DNA from: a gamma proteobacterium symbiont of Stewartia floridana
GTDB taxonomy: Bacteria; Pseudomonadota; Gammaproteobacteria; Chromatiales; Chromatiaceae
Length of the DNA: 64,000 nt
Assembly (NCBI GenBank): GCA_003676145.1
Contig: NAUB01000019.1
Span: 62,001 to 126,000, forward strand
Direction: 5' to 3'
Numbering within the stretch: the stretch's first letter is position 1; every line of letters starts with the position of its first letter. Under the pieces are notes generated by a model. The model ran no database searches, was not told the origin of the DNA, and saw nothing but the letters and a program-made list of their open reading frames with translations. The position numbers and the translations under genes were made by a program. Of this stretch, positions 42,436 through 51,886 are shown one piece after another.

Positions 42436-44598
42436 TTAAGCAACCTCCCCGATGGGTAAATTGAAACTGAACTCGGCACCGTCCTGATAGTCAGGGTTGA
42501 TCGACAGTTTACCACCGTGTGCCTCGATGATCCCGTAACTGATTGAGAGCCCCAGTCCCATGCCGTCCGACTTCCCGGTGACGAAGGGATCGAACAGGGT
42601 CGTTTCCAGCTCCGGTTTGATACCGGGCCCGTTGTCCCTCACCCAGAGATGGATTATCCCACCAGGTTGCTGCCGGGTTCCGATATGCAGCACCCGCTCC
42701 CGATCGTGCAGTTCGGAGAGCGCCTCGATGGCATTCCGCGCCAGATTGAGTATCACCTGTTCGATCTGAATCGGTTGAACCAGCACCTTTGGCAGCGGCT
42801 GCTGCATATCCAGTATCAACCGCACATCGGCACGGGTGATGTCGGGTCGGATCAACACCGCAACCGCATTCACCAGAACATTGACGTCCACCTGGGAGCT
42901 CTCCAGGGGCTCTTTGCGCACAAACCGCCTCAGTTGACGGATAATCTCACCGGCCCGATCGGCCTGGGCGGCAATCCGCTCCATGACATCCACACAGACA
43001 GTGGTATTTGACGGATCGGCCTCCAGGATACGCATACTCGCCTGGGCATTGGTCGAAATGGCCGTCAACGGCTGATTCAACTCATGGGCAATGCCGGATG
43101 CCATCTCACCAAGGGTACTGAGCCTACCGGCCCGCGCCAGTTCGATCTGATGTTGGCGCGCCTCCTCCTCAGCCCGTTTGCGCATCGTGATATCCCTGAA
43201 CACCACCACGCTACCGATGGTCTTGCCCCCTTCATCCCTGATCGGAGTACTGCTGTACTCCACCGGGAAACTGGTACTGTCCTTACGCCAGAAGACATCG
43301 TCCGAAATAAAGCGCGGCTGATTGTCACGAAAGGTCTGATAGACCGGGCAGTCGACCGCCCGATGGGGAGAGCCGTCTTCATGGGAATGATGCAGTATCT
43401 CATGCTGGTTATGGCCGATCACATCTTCCGCCCCCCAACCGGTAATCCGCTCTGCGGCCTTATTGAAAAAGGTGGAGCGCCCATTCATATCCACACCATA
43501 GATACCGTCCGCAACCGAATCAAGAATCAGCTCATGTTGCAGCTCGAGACGATCCTTGGCCTTTTTCAACTCCTGATTGAGGCGCATTACCTTGAGGGTC
43601 AGCACCACCATGAAGAGCAGCATCAGCAGACCACCCAGCAACCAGTAGCGGTAGCGGCTGATCGCGTCCACCAGGGTTATCTTGCCCAGATACTGATAGG
43701 GCGGCAGCTTTAAGGTCATGAACAGATCATGCACGGGTTGATAGTCGAGCGGGATGGTCCAACCCGCGTATTTACCGGCCAGCGCCGCATGGTGATCGTG
43801 TGGCATATTCAGCAGTGCAACCGCAACCTGCTGGGCGAGTGTGTCGGCTGTATGCGCCACTTTACTGAAGGGCCATTCAGGATAGAGCCGGGTACTGAGG
43901 GCAAAAGGAAACTCTTCGACCTGTTGGGGGTTGATGATGTGGAAATCCTTCAGCTCGATGGTACCGGCCGAAGCCATACGTTCGAGAATATCGGTACGCA
44001 CCGTACCCACATCGACCTCACCGTTCAGCACCGACATCACCACGTGATCATGGATGCCACCCCAGCGGAGCGCTTTCAAGTCAGTATAGGGATCTATACC
44101 CTGCTCGACCATCTCCCGCATGGCCATCTGGAAACCACCCAGCGAGGTATCGTCGACCGCCATCATGGTATGACCGCGAAGATCAGCCAGAGTGTTTATC
44201 TCGGCATGATCATGACGGGTGAAGATGACCCCGCCAAAGATTTTGTACGGGACATCGTTGCGCCGATTATAGAGAGTGGCTATGCGTGAGACCCGGTATT
44301 TCACCTCCAGGTTGACATAAATTCCAGGATTAACCAGCACAAAATCGATTTCGCCGGCTGATACCGCTGGATTCACATCATCGAATTTCAATGGCCGGAT
44401 GATGAAATCGTGTTCGGGAATGCTGCTATGGAGGTACTCTGCGGTTGGCCCCCAATTCCTCAGTGTTGCCTGGTCCCCACGATGACTCAATACACCGATA
44501 CGCACCATATCGGCATACAGCAGTGACGGGATTGTAAACTGCATCAGCAACAGCCCAGCAACGACCCACCAGCGTAATGATTCACCGGAATTGACCAT
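42436..44598 (-). CDS. TtrS-like sensor histidine kinase with PhnD-like periplasmic domain
   Basis: This 720-residue kinase has a signal/membrane segment, then a periplasmic PhnD/TtrS-like binding domain (about residues 32-270: VRIGVLSHRGDQATLRNWGPTAEYL, DFVLVNPGIYVNLEVKY, TSLGGFQMAMREM). A membrane helix follows (YWLLGGLLMLLFMVVLTL, about 313-331), then a PAS domain (about 350-470), a HisKA domain with phospho-His in ASGIAHELNQPLTAISTNAQ (about 500) and an ATPase domain (NLARNAIEAL, DNGPGI, GLGLSISYGI). The arrangement is that of TtrS, the tetrathionate sensor. Tetrathionate, thiosulfate or another sulfur oxyanion is the likely ligand, inferred from family and from soxB. Confidence 0.92.
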   Translation of the reverse strand: MVNSGESLRWWVVAGLLLMQFTIPSLLYADMVRIGVLSHRGDQATLRNWGPTAEYLHSSIPEHDFIIRPLKFDDVNPAVSAGEIDFVLVNPGIYVNLEVKYRVSRIATLYNRRNDVPYKIFGGVIFTRHDHAEINTLADLRGHTMMAVDDTSLGGFQMAMREMVEQGIDPYTDLKALRWGGIHDHVVMSVLNGEVDVGTVRTDILERMASAGTIELKDFHIINPQQVEEFPFALSTRLYPEWPFSKVAHTADTLAQQVAVALLNMPHDHHAALAGKYAGWTIPLDYQPVHDLFMTLKLPPYQYLGKITLVDAISRYRYWLLGGLLMLLFMVVLTLKVMRLNQELKKAKDRLELQHELILDSVADGIYGVDMNGRSTFFNKAAERITGWGAEDVIGHNQHEILHHSHEDGSPHRAVDCPVYQTFRDNQPRFISDDVFWRKDSTSFPVEYSSTPIRDEGGKTIGSVVVFRDITMRKRAEEEARQHQIELARAGRLSTLGEMASGIAHELNQPLTAISTNAQASMRILEADPSNTTVCVDVMERIAAQADRAGEIIRQLRRFVRKEPLESSQVDVNVLVNAVAVLIRPDITRADVRLILDMQQPLPKVLVQPIQIEQVILNLARNAIEALSELHDRERVLHIGTRQQPGGIIHLWVRDNGPGIKPELETTLFDPFVTGKSDGMGLGLSISYGIIEAHGGKLSINPDYQDGAEFSFNLPIGEVA

Positions 44599-44708
44599 TC
44601 CCTGAGCCTATGTGAAAAAGCGCTAGCTGACAAGTTGCCAGGGGAAGCCACAAAACTTCGGCAGAGGGTTGGCTGAAGGCAAAAATGCCCGATGAGTGCA
44701 GCCTGGCG

Positions 44709-45509
44709 TCAGAGCCTGTCGGTTAGGGATTTCAGTTTTCCCAGCAGCGATTTACTGGATTGCTGCTGCCGTTCCAGCTGCTCACGGGCAAGTGCCTGCT
44801 GTAGCTCCAGCTCCCGTTGCTGTTTAGCCTCCTGGAGACGTTGGCGAATCGCATCCTTGGCCGAATCAGCGATCTGCAGATCGTACATATCCGCCCGGTT
44901 GCGCAGGATATAGTGCCCCAGATTGTCGAGCCAGGCATCATCCACTTTGTGTGGCTGAATCAGGCTCTTTTCAACCTTGAAGCCTCTGAAATTGGAGATC
45001 AGGATTCGGATCGACCCCAGCTCCGGATCGGCTTGAAAAACAAAATTCACCTTGACCACGACCGGTAACTGCAGATTCAGCCCAACCACCTGTTGCTGAT
45101 GATCACGAATTGGCCACTCGGTATAACGCATGGTCTGGCTATCGAGGAAGGCACAGGCCTCATCCGCTTTGCTCTTGGGCGTAATGGCGAAGGTCTGTTC
45201 ACTGTCTGAAACACACTGGAAGCGTAAGCGGACAACCCGGGTGTTGTCTGAACTGTCCGCATTGACCACATACTCGCTATGGCGCAGACCGGCTACCGGA
45301 CCCAGTCCCGGCATCTCATACTGGTGGCGTACTTCATGATCGAGAATTTTCAGTTGATCGGTCAACTCGGAGAGATACTTCAGAATTGACTGCATCGAGG
45401 GTTTGAATTGTGACTGGTAGAGGGATTCCAGCCTGGTCGCCTCACAATCGGCGCTTTCGTCCTCTTGTCTTTTACGGGCTTCCTGTTTCAGATTTTCCAA
45501 CAGAGACAT
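44709..45509 (-). CDS. hypothetical coiled-coil protein
   Basis: This 266-residue soluble protein is not recognised. It starts MSLLENLKQEARKRQEDE, has a helical N-terminal quarter, then a mixed alpha/beta middle (VRLRFQCVSDSEQTFAITPKSKADEACAFL and LQLPVVVKVNFVFQADPELGSIRILISNFRGF). The Gln/Leu/Glu-rich coiled coil at about 220-255 (QRLQEAKQQRELELQQALAREQLERQQQ) precedes a basic end. No signal peptide or membrane segment is seen. It lies between the TtrS-like kinase and endonuclease IV genes on the same strand, with gaps of about 75-110 bases. A scaffold or regulatory role is possible but cannot be supported. Confidence 0.75.
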   Translation of the reverse strand: MSLLENLKQEARKRQEDESADCEATRLESLYQSQFKPSMQSILKYLSELTDQLKILDHEVRHQYEMPGLGPVAGLRHSEYVVNADSSDNTRVVRLRFQCVSDSEQTFAITPKSKADEACAFLDSQTMRYTEWPIRDHQQQVVGLNLQLPVVVKVNFVFQADPELGSIRILISNFRGFKVEKSLIQPHKVDDAWLDNLGHYILRNRADMYDLQIADSAKDAIRQRLQEAKQQRELELQQALAREQLERQQQSSKSLLGKLKSLTDRL

Positions 45510-45582
45510 CGCAACATCCTGTAACTTCCTTTAGTATCCAGGCGCGCAATTTTACCCATTTACAGTGAAGTGGCCAAATAAT

Positions 45583-46425
45583 TTACTTCTGAAACCCATA
45601 CAGGCTGGTGATCTCCTCGGCCCAGAGGCTGTCATCAATCGTCTCAAGAATCAGTGGAATATCACTAAACCGCTGATCCTGCATGATATAACGGAACACC
45701 TCCCAACCCAGCTTGCCCTGACCCAGGCTATGGTGGCGATCAACCCTTGCGCCCAGCTCCGGTTTACTGTCGTTCAGGTGCATTCCCCGTAGGTATTGGA
45801 ATCCCACCACTTTTTCGAATTCTGCGAAGGTTTTGTCACAGTCAGTGGCAGTCCGCATATCGTAACCCGCCACAAAGGTATGGCAGGTATCGAGACAGAC
45901 CCCGATCCGACTCTTGTCCTCAACCTGATCGATGATCTGGGCCAGGTGTTCAAACTTATAACCGAGGGTGCTTCCCTGTCCTGCGGTGTTTTCGATCACA
46001 GCGGTCACCCCCTGAGTCTGCTCCAGACACCAGTTGATCGAGTCGGCGACCCGCTGAAGACTCTCGCGCTCCTCGATTTTTCTCAGCGTCGCGCCAGGGT
46101 GAAAATTCAACAGCGACAAACCCAGCTGTTCGCAGCGCTGCAGCTCATCAAGGAAGGCATTTCTCGATTTCTCCAGGCCCTCACTTTCGGGATGCCCCAG
46201 ATTGATCAGATAGCTGTCATGAGGCAGTACATGCCGGCTCTCAATTCCAACCTCACTGAGGTTGCTCTGAAACATTTCGATGGCATCCTCAGTCAACGGT
46301 TTTGCACGCCATTGACGCTGATTCTTGGTGAACAGAGCGAATGCTTTGGCGCCGATCTCCCTGGCATTAAGCGGCGCGTTTTGTACCCCTCCGGAGGCAC
46401 TCACATGTGCACCTACATATTTCAT
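45583..46425 (-). CDS. nfo: deoxyribonuclease IV (endonuclease IV)
   Basis: This 280-residue AP endonuclease of the Nfo family cleaves DNA 5' of abasic sites in base-excision repair. It begins with the family's [17 protein letters not shown] and includes [86 protein letters not shown] and LILETID. These supply the His, Glu and Asp ligands of the trinuclear zinc site, all intact. Confidence 0.96.
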   Translation of the reverse strand: MKYVGAHVSASGGVQNAPLNAREIGAKAFALFTKNQRQWRAKPLTEDAIEMFQSNLSEVGIESRHVLPHDSYLINLGHPESEGLEKSRNAFLDELQRCEQLGLSLLNFHPGATLRKIEERESLQRVADSINWCLEQTQGVTAVIENTAGQGSTLGYKFEHLAQIIDQVEDKSRIGVCLDTCHTFVAGYDMRTATDCDKTFAEFEKVVGFQYLRGMHLNDSKPELGARVDRHHSLGQGKLGWEVFRYIMQDQRFSDIPLILETIDDSLWAEEITSLYGFQK

Positions 46426-46541
46426 ATCAAAGCCCTATAAATGGATGGTGTAAACAGGAAGTCGAGGATTCAATGGGGCAACTACGTCAGCGCCTGAACC
46501 CCTCGATCCGATGAGTTTGGTCGAGTCGGAAACAAGCCGAC

Positions 46542-47675
46542 TCACTCGGAGCGTTTGGTTGGGGTCCAGATCTCCTGCCGGGTTCCAGAGAGGTACTTTA
46601 GCCAGGCCTTCAGAATCGAAACGTTCACCGAGACGAAGAACAGCGGCAGTTTCACCAGTGGCACTGCTTTCTGCAACGGTTCGCTGTATGCCGCCACGGC
46701 AGCAACCGCGTAAAACAGAAGCTGTAGCAACAGAAGCACCTGGTAGAAGGGGCTATCCAGCAAAAACAGATTGCTGACCAGCAGTGAGATAAGGAAGAAA
46801 GGCACCAGCCATCTGGCCAGTTTGTGTGAGATCAAATAGAGAGAGAAGCGTGGATAGTTGAACGGATTTAACAGCCTGGCTTTCTTGAACAGAGCGGTTA
46901 TGCCACGAATCAAGGTACGCACTTTGCGGTTGAACTCATCCTTATGGGATTCAGCCGCCTTCATATAACCAAATGACTCGGAGATCGAGATCGCCCGATA
47001 ACCCTGCTCTACGGTATTCAGAACCGAGTAGAAGTCGGGCGCGACACCCTCAATGAAAGGGGTCACAATCTCCTTTCTCTGCGCATAGAGCGAGCCACTC
47101 GCGCCGACGATCGAACCGGTGACCGACTCCTGTTTGCGTAAGAAGAGCTCATACTTTCCATACAACCCCTCACCACTGCCTCCCTCGATGAGGTCCTCAC
47201 CCGACACACAACCCATCTCCGGCAAGGCAAATGGACGAACGATCTCGGTGATTGCTTCGGCATCAAACATGATCGAGGCGTCCGAAAAGACGATGATATC
47301 GCCGCTGGCAGCCTGCAGCCCCGCATTCAGCGCATTCGCCTTGCCTTTTCGCTCCTCAAGTTCGATGAAGGTCAGGTTCTCGATTCCCTGAAACTCCTTG
47401 ACGATCTGTACGGTATTGTCCGAAGAGCCATCGGAGATGATCAGGACCTGCAGGTTACCGGAAAAGTTCAGCGCTTTTGTGTTCTCCAGCTTGCGCCCGA
47501 TTACCGCCTCTTCATTGTGCACCGGGATGATGAGAGTAACTGAGAGATTATCTGGGTATTGGAGAGATCTGTAATCGATGCCGCGACTGACTCTATTGAC
47601 CGCCATCAACAGAAACGGGTAGCCGAAATAGGCGTAAAAGACCAGCAAGAATGAGCCCCAAAGCACAAATTCCAT
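46542..47675 (-). CDS. membrane glycosyltransferase, family 2
   Basis: This 377-residue processive-type glycosyltransferase has an N-terminal membrane helix (LWGSFLLVFYAYFGYPFLLMAV) and a GT-A domain starting SVTLIIPVHNEEAVIGRKL. The nucleotide-binding IISDGSSDNT, the DxD-like FSDASIMFD and the GEDLIEGG acceptor region are present, and EQGYRAISI corresponds to the Q-x-x-R-W-like motif. Two or three C-terminal membrane helices follow. Such enzymes extend polysaccharide at the inner membrane. The frame is open 66 codons upstream, but the added residues do not look like protein and the ATG at 47675 begins the usual N-terminus. It is divergent from the next glycosyltransferase gene. Confidence 0.88.
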   Translation of the reverse strand: MEFVLWGSFLLVFYAYFGYPFLLMAVNRVSRGIDYRSLQYPDNLSVTLIIPVHNEEAVIGRKLENTKALNFSGNLQVLIISDGSSDNTVQIVKEFQGIENLTFIELEERKGKANALNAGLQAASGDIIVFSDASIMFDAEAITEIVRPFALPEMGCVSGEDLIEGGSGEGLYGKYELFLRKQESVTGSIVGASGSLYAQRKEIVTPFIEGVAPDFYSVLNTVEQGYRAISISESFGYMKAAESHKDEFNRKVRTLIRGITALFKKARLLNPFNYPRFSLYLISHKLARWLVPFFLISLLVSNLFLLDSPFYQVLLLLQLLFYAVAAVAAYSEPLQKAVPLVKLPLFFVSVNVSILKAWLKYLSGTRQEIWTPTKRSE

Positions 47676-48062
47676 AGTATCTCTGCAAGTGAAGTGTGGT
47701 AATTCTATCTCGAAATCGCCAGCAATTATGCCATTTTCAGCGCTATTTTGTAATACTTGACTGAGTACGATGCCCAGCTTTCCTGCTGTCCCGGCAGAGT
47801 TCAGTGGTAGCAAAAACTGAATTACAGAGCACCCCCTTTGAAAGCCTTCTGGAGAGACATTTTCCACCCGCAAAGAGCGGCTCCAGGCATCACTGATCAG
47901 ACCTGAAAAGAGTCAATTACGGTCAGGATAAGTGGCTGGATCCAGGCAGAGACTCCGCCACCGACCATTGTTTTGGAATCTGCCGGCTGCATACGATATA
48001 TTGCCCTATAATCTCCGCACCCTTTTTCGGAAGTAATCGCTAAGCTTGAGTGAATAGCACCG
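47676..48062. other. divergent promoter region between two glycosyltransferase genes
   Basis: About 390 bases without a supported gene. Frames extending from the left gene into this region have poor composition. Promoters for both divergent genes should be here; the sequence TTGCCCTATAATCTCC at about 48001 contains a TATAAT that could serve the plus-strand gene. Confidence 0.4.
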
Positions 48063-49010
48063 ATGGAATCGACATCAGAAGCCAACAATCCCGATATTGC
48101 ACTCTCATTCATCATTCCGACGATGAATGAAGCAGACAATATTGGCAGATTGATCGACTCCATCCAGCGGCACAATGAACAAGGTAGCTATGAAATCATT
48201 GTGGTGGACAACGGATCCGAAGATCAAACCCGCTCAATTGCTGAGACCAAAGGAGCCACCGTCCTGCTTGAGCCTGAACTGAATGTTTCCGCTTTGCGTA
48301 ACACGGGGGTGGCAGCCAGTCGAGGCACCATCTACATATTCCTTGATGGGGATATTGAGCTGACCGAGGCCTGGGCAGAGGAGTTTCCCAAAACACGCAA
48401 ACTGCTGGAGGAGAACAACAACATTCTGACCGGATCAAAATGCAGTATCGCCAATCCGGATAACTACTTGGAGAGATACTGGTTTGCCGACAGTGCGGGA
48501 CACTCCAGCAACTATGTCAACAGTGGTCACCTGATTATCCATAAGCAGCTGTTTTCAAAGTTGCAGGGGTTCGACCCTGAACTTGTTACCGGTGAAGACA
48601 CGGATCTTTCCGTTCGAGCCAAGACGGAACATAACGCTTCAATCGTCAACAATCCGAAACTGAAGGTTCTGCATCACGGCTACCCGAACGATCTGTTTAC
48701 CTTTGTAAAAAGGGAAGCCTGGCATGGTACCAGAACGAGCCGATTCATCGATGTCATCTGCTGTTCCAACATTCAGCTGGCCACCAATGTTTTTCTGATT
48801 CTGCACCTGGTGCTTATCGTTGCCCTTGTCTTACAGGCGTATCAGATTACCCAACTCTCTGCTCTGCTGATTGTGTTGCTGCTATTCTCATCAGCGCTCT
48901 ACAAATATGGAGCCAACATGCTGCTGGTCACGGTCAATAGCGGTATCTTCTACTTCTACTACCTTGGCAGAAGCATTTCGATTCTTAAGTGTCTGTTCAG
49001 GCTCTGTTGA
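48063..49010 (+). CDS. glycosyltransferase, family 2
   Basis: This 315-residue GT-A enzyme has LSFIIPTMNEADNIGRLIDSI at the N-terminus, the nucleotide-binding IIVVDNGSEDQT (about residue 45) and the DxD metal motif in IYIFLDGDIELTEAW (about 98). A catalytic-loop TGEDTDLSVRAK follows at about 180. Two C-terminal membrane helices (VFLILHLVLIVALVLQAY and ALLIVLLLFSSALYKYGANMLLV) anchor it in the inner membrane. It is read towards the GT4 gene, with about 40 bases between the two stops. It belongs to the polysaccharide locus although it lies on the opposite strand. No clear ribosome site precedes the ATG. Confidence 0.9.
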   Translation: MESTSEANNPDIALSFIIPTMNEADNIGRLIDSIQRHNEQGSYEIIVVDNGSEDQTRSIAETKGATVLLEPELNVSALRNTGVAASRGTIYIFLDGDIELTEAWAEEFPKTRKLLEENNNILTGSKCSIANPDNYLERYWFADSAGHSSNYVNSGHLIIHKQLFSKLQGFDPELVTGEDTDLSVRAKTEHNASIVNNPKLKVLHHGYPNDLFTFVKREAWHGTRTSRFIDVICCSNIQLATNVFLILHLVLIVALVLQAYQITQLSALLIVLLLFSSALYKYGANMLLVTVNSGIFYFYYLGRSISILKCLFRLC

Positions 49011-49050
49011 GCCGCTGACTGTTGAGGCTGCATCGACACCGGATGAATCA

Positions 49051-50181
49051 CTACAGAATGCTGTTATAGACCTCCGCCATTCTGGCCAGTCGGATATTTG
49101 AATCGAACTCCTCTCTTATCCTCTGCTCTGCCTTGTCAGTCTTATCGAGGTAGTGCTGCGGAGAATCGAGAAAGGATCGGATCGAATCGGTCATCTGCTG
49201 ACGATTATCCGCTTCAATAAGTGTACCAACCAGATCGCTATCGATGATCTCTGACGTACCGCCAACGTCTGTGGCGATAATCGGTACCCGCATCAACATC
49301 GACTCAAGTACCACATTCGGCATACCTTCCGTTGATGAGGCCTGAATAACAAGATCCAGTTCGCTGTAGACCGGCTGCATATCCTTGATGAAACCAGCGA
49401 ATACGACAACATCCTGCAGGCCGAGGTTTTCAGTCAGCTGACGCAGGTTCTCCTCCTCAGGACCGATGCCGATCAAAAGCAGCTTCATTTTATAACCTTC
49501 ATCCACCAGCGGCTTGATTGAGTAGAGCAACTGATCCTGACGTTTCTCTGGACTCAATCTGCCAATTTTTCCAATCAGCGTGGTGTCACCGGAGGCGCCC
49601 AGACTCTGCCGCAGTTCGTTGCCCTCCTCGATACGATAGTGTTGCGTATCGAGTGCATTGCGAACCGTAATAAAGTGACTCGAAAATGGTTGGATTCTTT
49701 TAAGCTTCGACTGTGTTTTGTCGGAAACGGTAATAACAAGATCAAATAAGTAAGCCAGCATCAGTTTGTCGACAAACAGCAGAAGCCTTCTTTTCAAACT
49801 GTTCGCCACCCAGCCATGAGCTGTGGATACGATCGGAACTTTTAACTTTCGTGCCGCAATAAGCCCAAACAGATTCGAACGAAGATCATGCGTGTGTATA
49901 ACGTCAATCGGGGTGGTTTCGTTATATTTCAGAATCTGACCAATGATTGAGAAATCGAGCGTCTTGCTTTCTGTGATCTCAAAACAGTCCAAGCCTCTTT
50001 TTTTTGCCTGCACCAGGTAGTCGGAGTCACTTTTCTCTTCAGATTTGAAAGTCGCGATTTTGATCTCGATATTTTGTTGTCGGAGACCGGCGGCAACCTC
50101 GATAATGGTACGCCCTGGTCCGTCATACCAGGGAGAGTCCCGAATATCGAGAATAACCAGTTTATCTTTTCTCTCATCCAC
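49051..50181 (-). CDS. glycosyltransferase, family 4
   Basis: This 376-residue retaining GT-B enzyme has an N-terminal acceptor domain (DIRDSPWYDGPGRTIIEVAAGL; DVIHTHDLRSNLFGLIAARKL). The C-terminal donor-binding domain contains IGKIGRLSPEKRQDQLLYSI (about residue 205) and the E-x7-E motif in IQASSTEGMPNVVLESMLM (about 285), where the nucleotide-sugar ribose and phosphates bind. It is the last gene of the minus-strand operon that starts with the polysaccharide deacetylase. The first line matches proteins that act in capsule or exopolysaccharide assembly; the sugar is not predictable. Confidence 0.92.
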   Translation of the reverse strand: MDERKDKLVILDIRDSPWYDGPGRTIIEVAAGLRQQNIEIKIATFKSEEKSDSDYLVQAKKRGLDCFEITESKTLDFSIIGQILKYNETTPIDVIHTHDLRSNLFGLIAARKLKVPIVSTAHGWVANSLKRRLLLFVDKLMLAYLFDLVITVSDKTQSKLKRIQPFSSHFITVRNALDTQHYRIEEGNELRQSLGASGDTTLIGKIGRLSPEKRQDQLLYSIKPLVDEGYKMKLLLIGIGPEEENLRQLTENLGLQDVVVFAGFIKDMQPVYSELDLVIQASSTEGMPNVVLESMLMRVPIIATDVGGTSEIIDSDLVGTLIEADNRQQMTDSIRSFLDSPQHYLDKTDKAEQRIREEFDSNIRLARMAEVYNSIL

Positions 50182-50253
50182 AACCTTTCACCTGTTCATA
50201 TCGCCAAGTCCACCTCCTGAGTGAAGATGGCTTAGGATCTGTTATCACCAATA

Positions 50254-51795
50254 CTAATTAGATCTGTTTGCCAATAGAGGCTTGACCTTTTGATATATCT
50301 GTTGACGCTCACTGGCATTGAAGATAATCCAAAATGAGATTATGAGATAGACCATCGAAGCACCAATCACCAAGCCAAAAAACTGCGTCATACTTCCGAT
50401 TGTCACGTAGTGACTTATATACAGCACCATCAACAGAAATGGCACCGCTGCCAATGTGGGCCTGAGGTAACTCGACAGATAGTATTTGGTTAAATTCATG
50501 CCGATCACTCTGGTTGTATAGATAGGCAGAATAACCGCTGTCAGAATAATATGTGGTATAGCGGTACCCAGAGCCACACCAGCCACGCCATAGTAATGGA
50601 GCAACACGATACTCAATCCGAGATTGGTTATCGCCTCACCGATGCGGAAGAAAGCGAGCATTTTGTGCTTATCCAGACCATACAACACACTGGAGAGTGT
50701 TTGATGGGGTGCTGAAAAGATTTGTGTAACTGCCAGAATCAACAGCACCAAACCCGACAACTCACGAAACTGCTCGCCCATCCATAGAGCAATAAACTCT
50801 CCCCCAAGGAGAATGAACACCAACACCACAGGATAGGAGATGAACAGCGTCAGCTTGGAACCGTCAATCACGGTTTTATCGATCCGCTTATGATCTTCCA
50901 GAGCGCTGTAGCGTGCCACCATCGGCATCAGCACTCTGGCTGTAACCACCACCAGCTGTCTCAGGTACTCGACCAGAGTCCCGGCTATGGCGTAGAAGGT
51001 CACCGAGGCGACAGGCATGAAGATACCAATCACGATGGCATCTGTCATGAAAACGATTTTCTGCCCCAGGTTGTTGATCAATACGAAGGTACTGTAGTTG
51101 ACAATCTTTCTCGCCACTTTGCGAAAGGCGGCATCGATTTTCAGTCTGACTTTGAACCTGACACCATGATCAGCTGCAATCTTTTTTGCGGCATGCATCA
51201 GATAGAGACCACCAAGAAAGCCGAGCACCATTTGACTGGCAGCCATCGCGACGATGTCATAACCATTGCTCAACAGAAGCACAAATGCCGCCGCCTTCAG
51301 CAGCGTGGTCAGAATATTGACAACATTAAAGATATCATAGCGTTGCAGGCCCATTAGAACGCCGGAAAAGATATTGAAAATAAAGAACTGCGCTATGGTC
51401 ACACCAACCAGAAGAACGGTAATCGATGCCGCTTCAGCCACCTTCTCCTCCACGCCGAAGATCGAAGAGAAGTAGAGTGCGAGTACGATAGAGATCAGAA
51501 TGGTAATAACTGAGATAAAGAAATAGATGATAAACGAGGCACTCAAGACCTCTTCAAGCGCTTTCGGATCTTTCTTGGCAAGAGAGTGGGATGTGGACCT
51601 GATAACCGACTCACGAACGCCGAAATCAAACAGATACATATAGCCAGTAAACTGATTGATAATGGTCCAGACACCATACAGCTCATTTCCCAGATTGTGT
51701 ACGACAAAGGGGGCAAGAAAAAAAGATACGACGATGGAAACCAACAGGCCGGTCCAATTCGAGAAGAGATTTCTTATTATTCGGTTTTTTTCCAT
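50254..51795 (-). CDS. polysaccharide flippase (Wzx/MATE-like)
   Basis: This 513-residue integral membrane protein has about 12-14 hydrophobic segments, starting with LLVSIVVSFFLAPFVVHNLGNELYGVW, the conserved N-terminus of the polysaccharide biosynthesis (RfbX/Wzx-like) family. It probably moves lipid-linked repeat units across the inner membrane. It lies in the middle of the glycan operon between the aminotransferase and GT4 genes. No Wzy polymerase is evident in the window. Confidence 0.92.
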   Translation of the reverse strand: MEKNRIIRNLFSNWTGLLVSIVVSFFLAPFVVHNLGNELYGVWTIINQFTGYMYLFDFGVRESVIRSTSHSLAKKDPKALEEVLSASFIIYFFISVITILISIVLALYFSSIFGVEEKVAEAASITVLLVGVTIAQFFIFNIFSGVLMGLQRYDIFNVVNILTTLLKAAAFVLLLSNGYDIVAMAASQMVLGFLGGLYLMHAAKKIAADHGVRFKVRLKIDAAFRKVARKIVNYSTFVLINNLGQKIVFMTDAIVIGIFMPVASVTFYAIAGTLVEYLRQLVVVTARVLMPMVARYSALEDHKRIDKTVIDGSKLTLFISYPVVLVFILLGGEFIALWMGEQFRELSGLVLLILAVTQIFSAPHQTLSSVLYGLDKHKMLAFFRIGEAITNLGLSIVLLHYYGVAGVALGTAIPHIILTAVILPIYTTRVIGMNLTKYYLSSYLRPTLAAVPFLLMVLYISHYVTIGSMTQFFGLVIGASMVYLIISFWIIFNASERQQIYQKVKPLLANRSN

Positions 51796-51886
51796 TTTCA
51801 GGACCTGTTATCACTCAATCTATTTATCCCGTTTGTTAACATGCCGAACTCCAGATCGGAGCCTGATGAGAGCAAGCCAATCGGCG

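Noticed and set aside
47676-47873. 66-codon extension of the family 2 glycosyltransferase
   Set aside because: The normal N-terminus starts at 47675, and the extension lies in the divergent promoter region.
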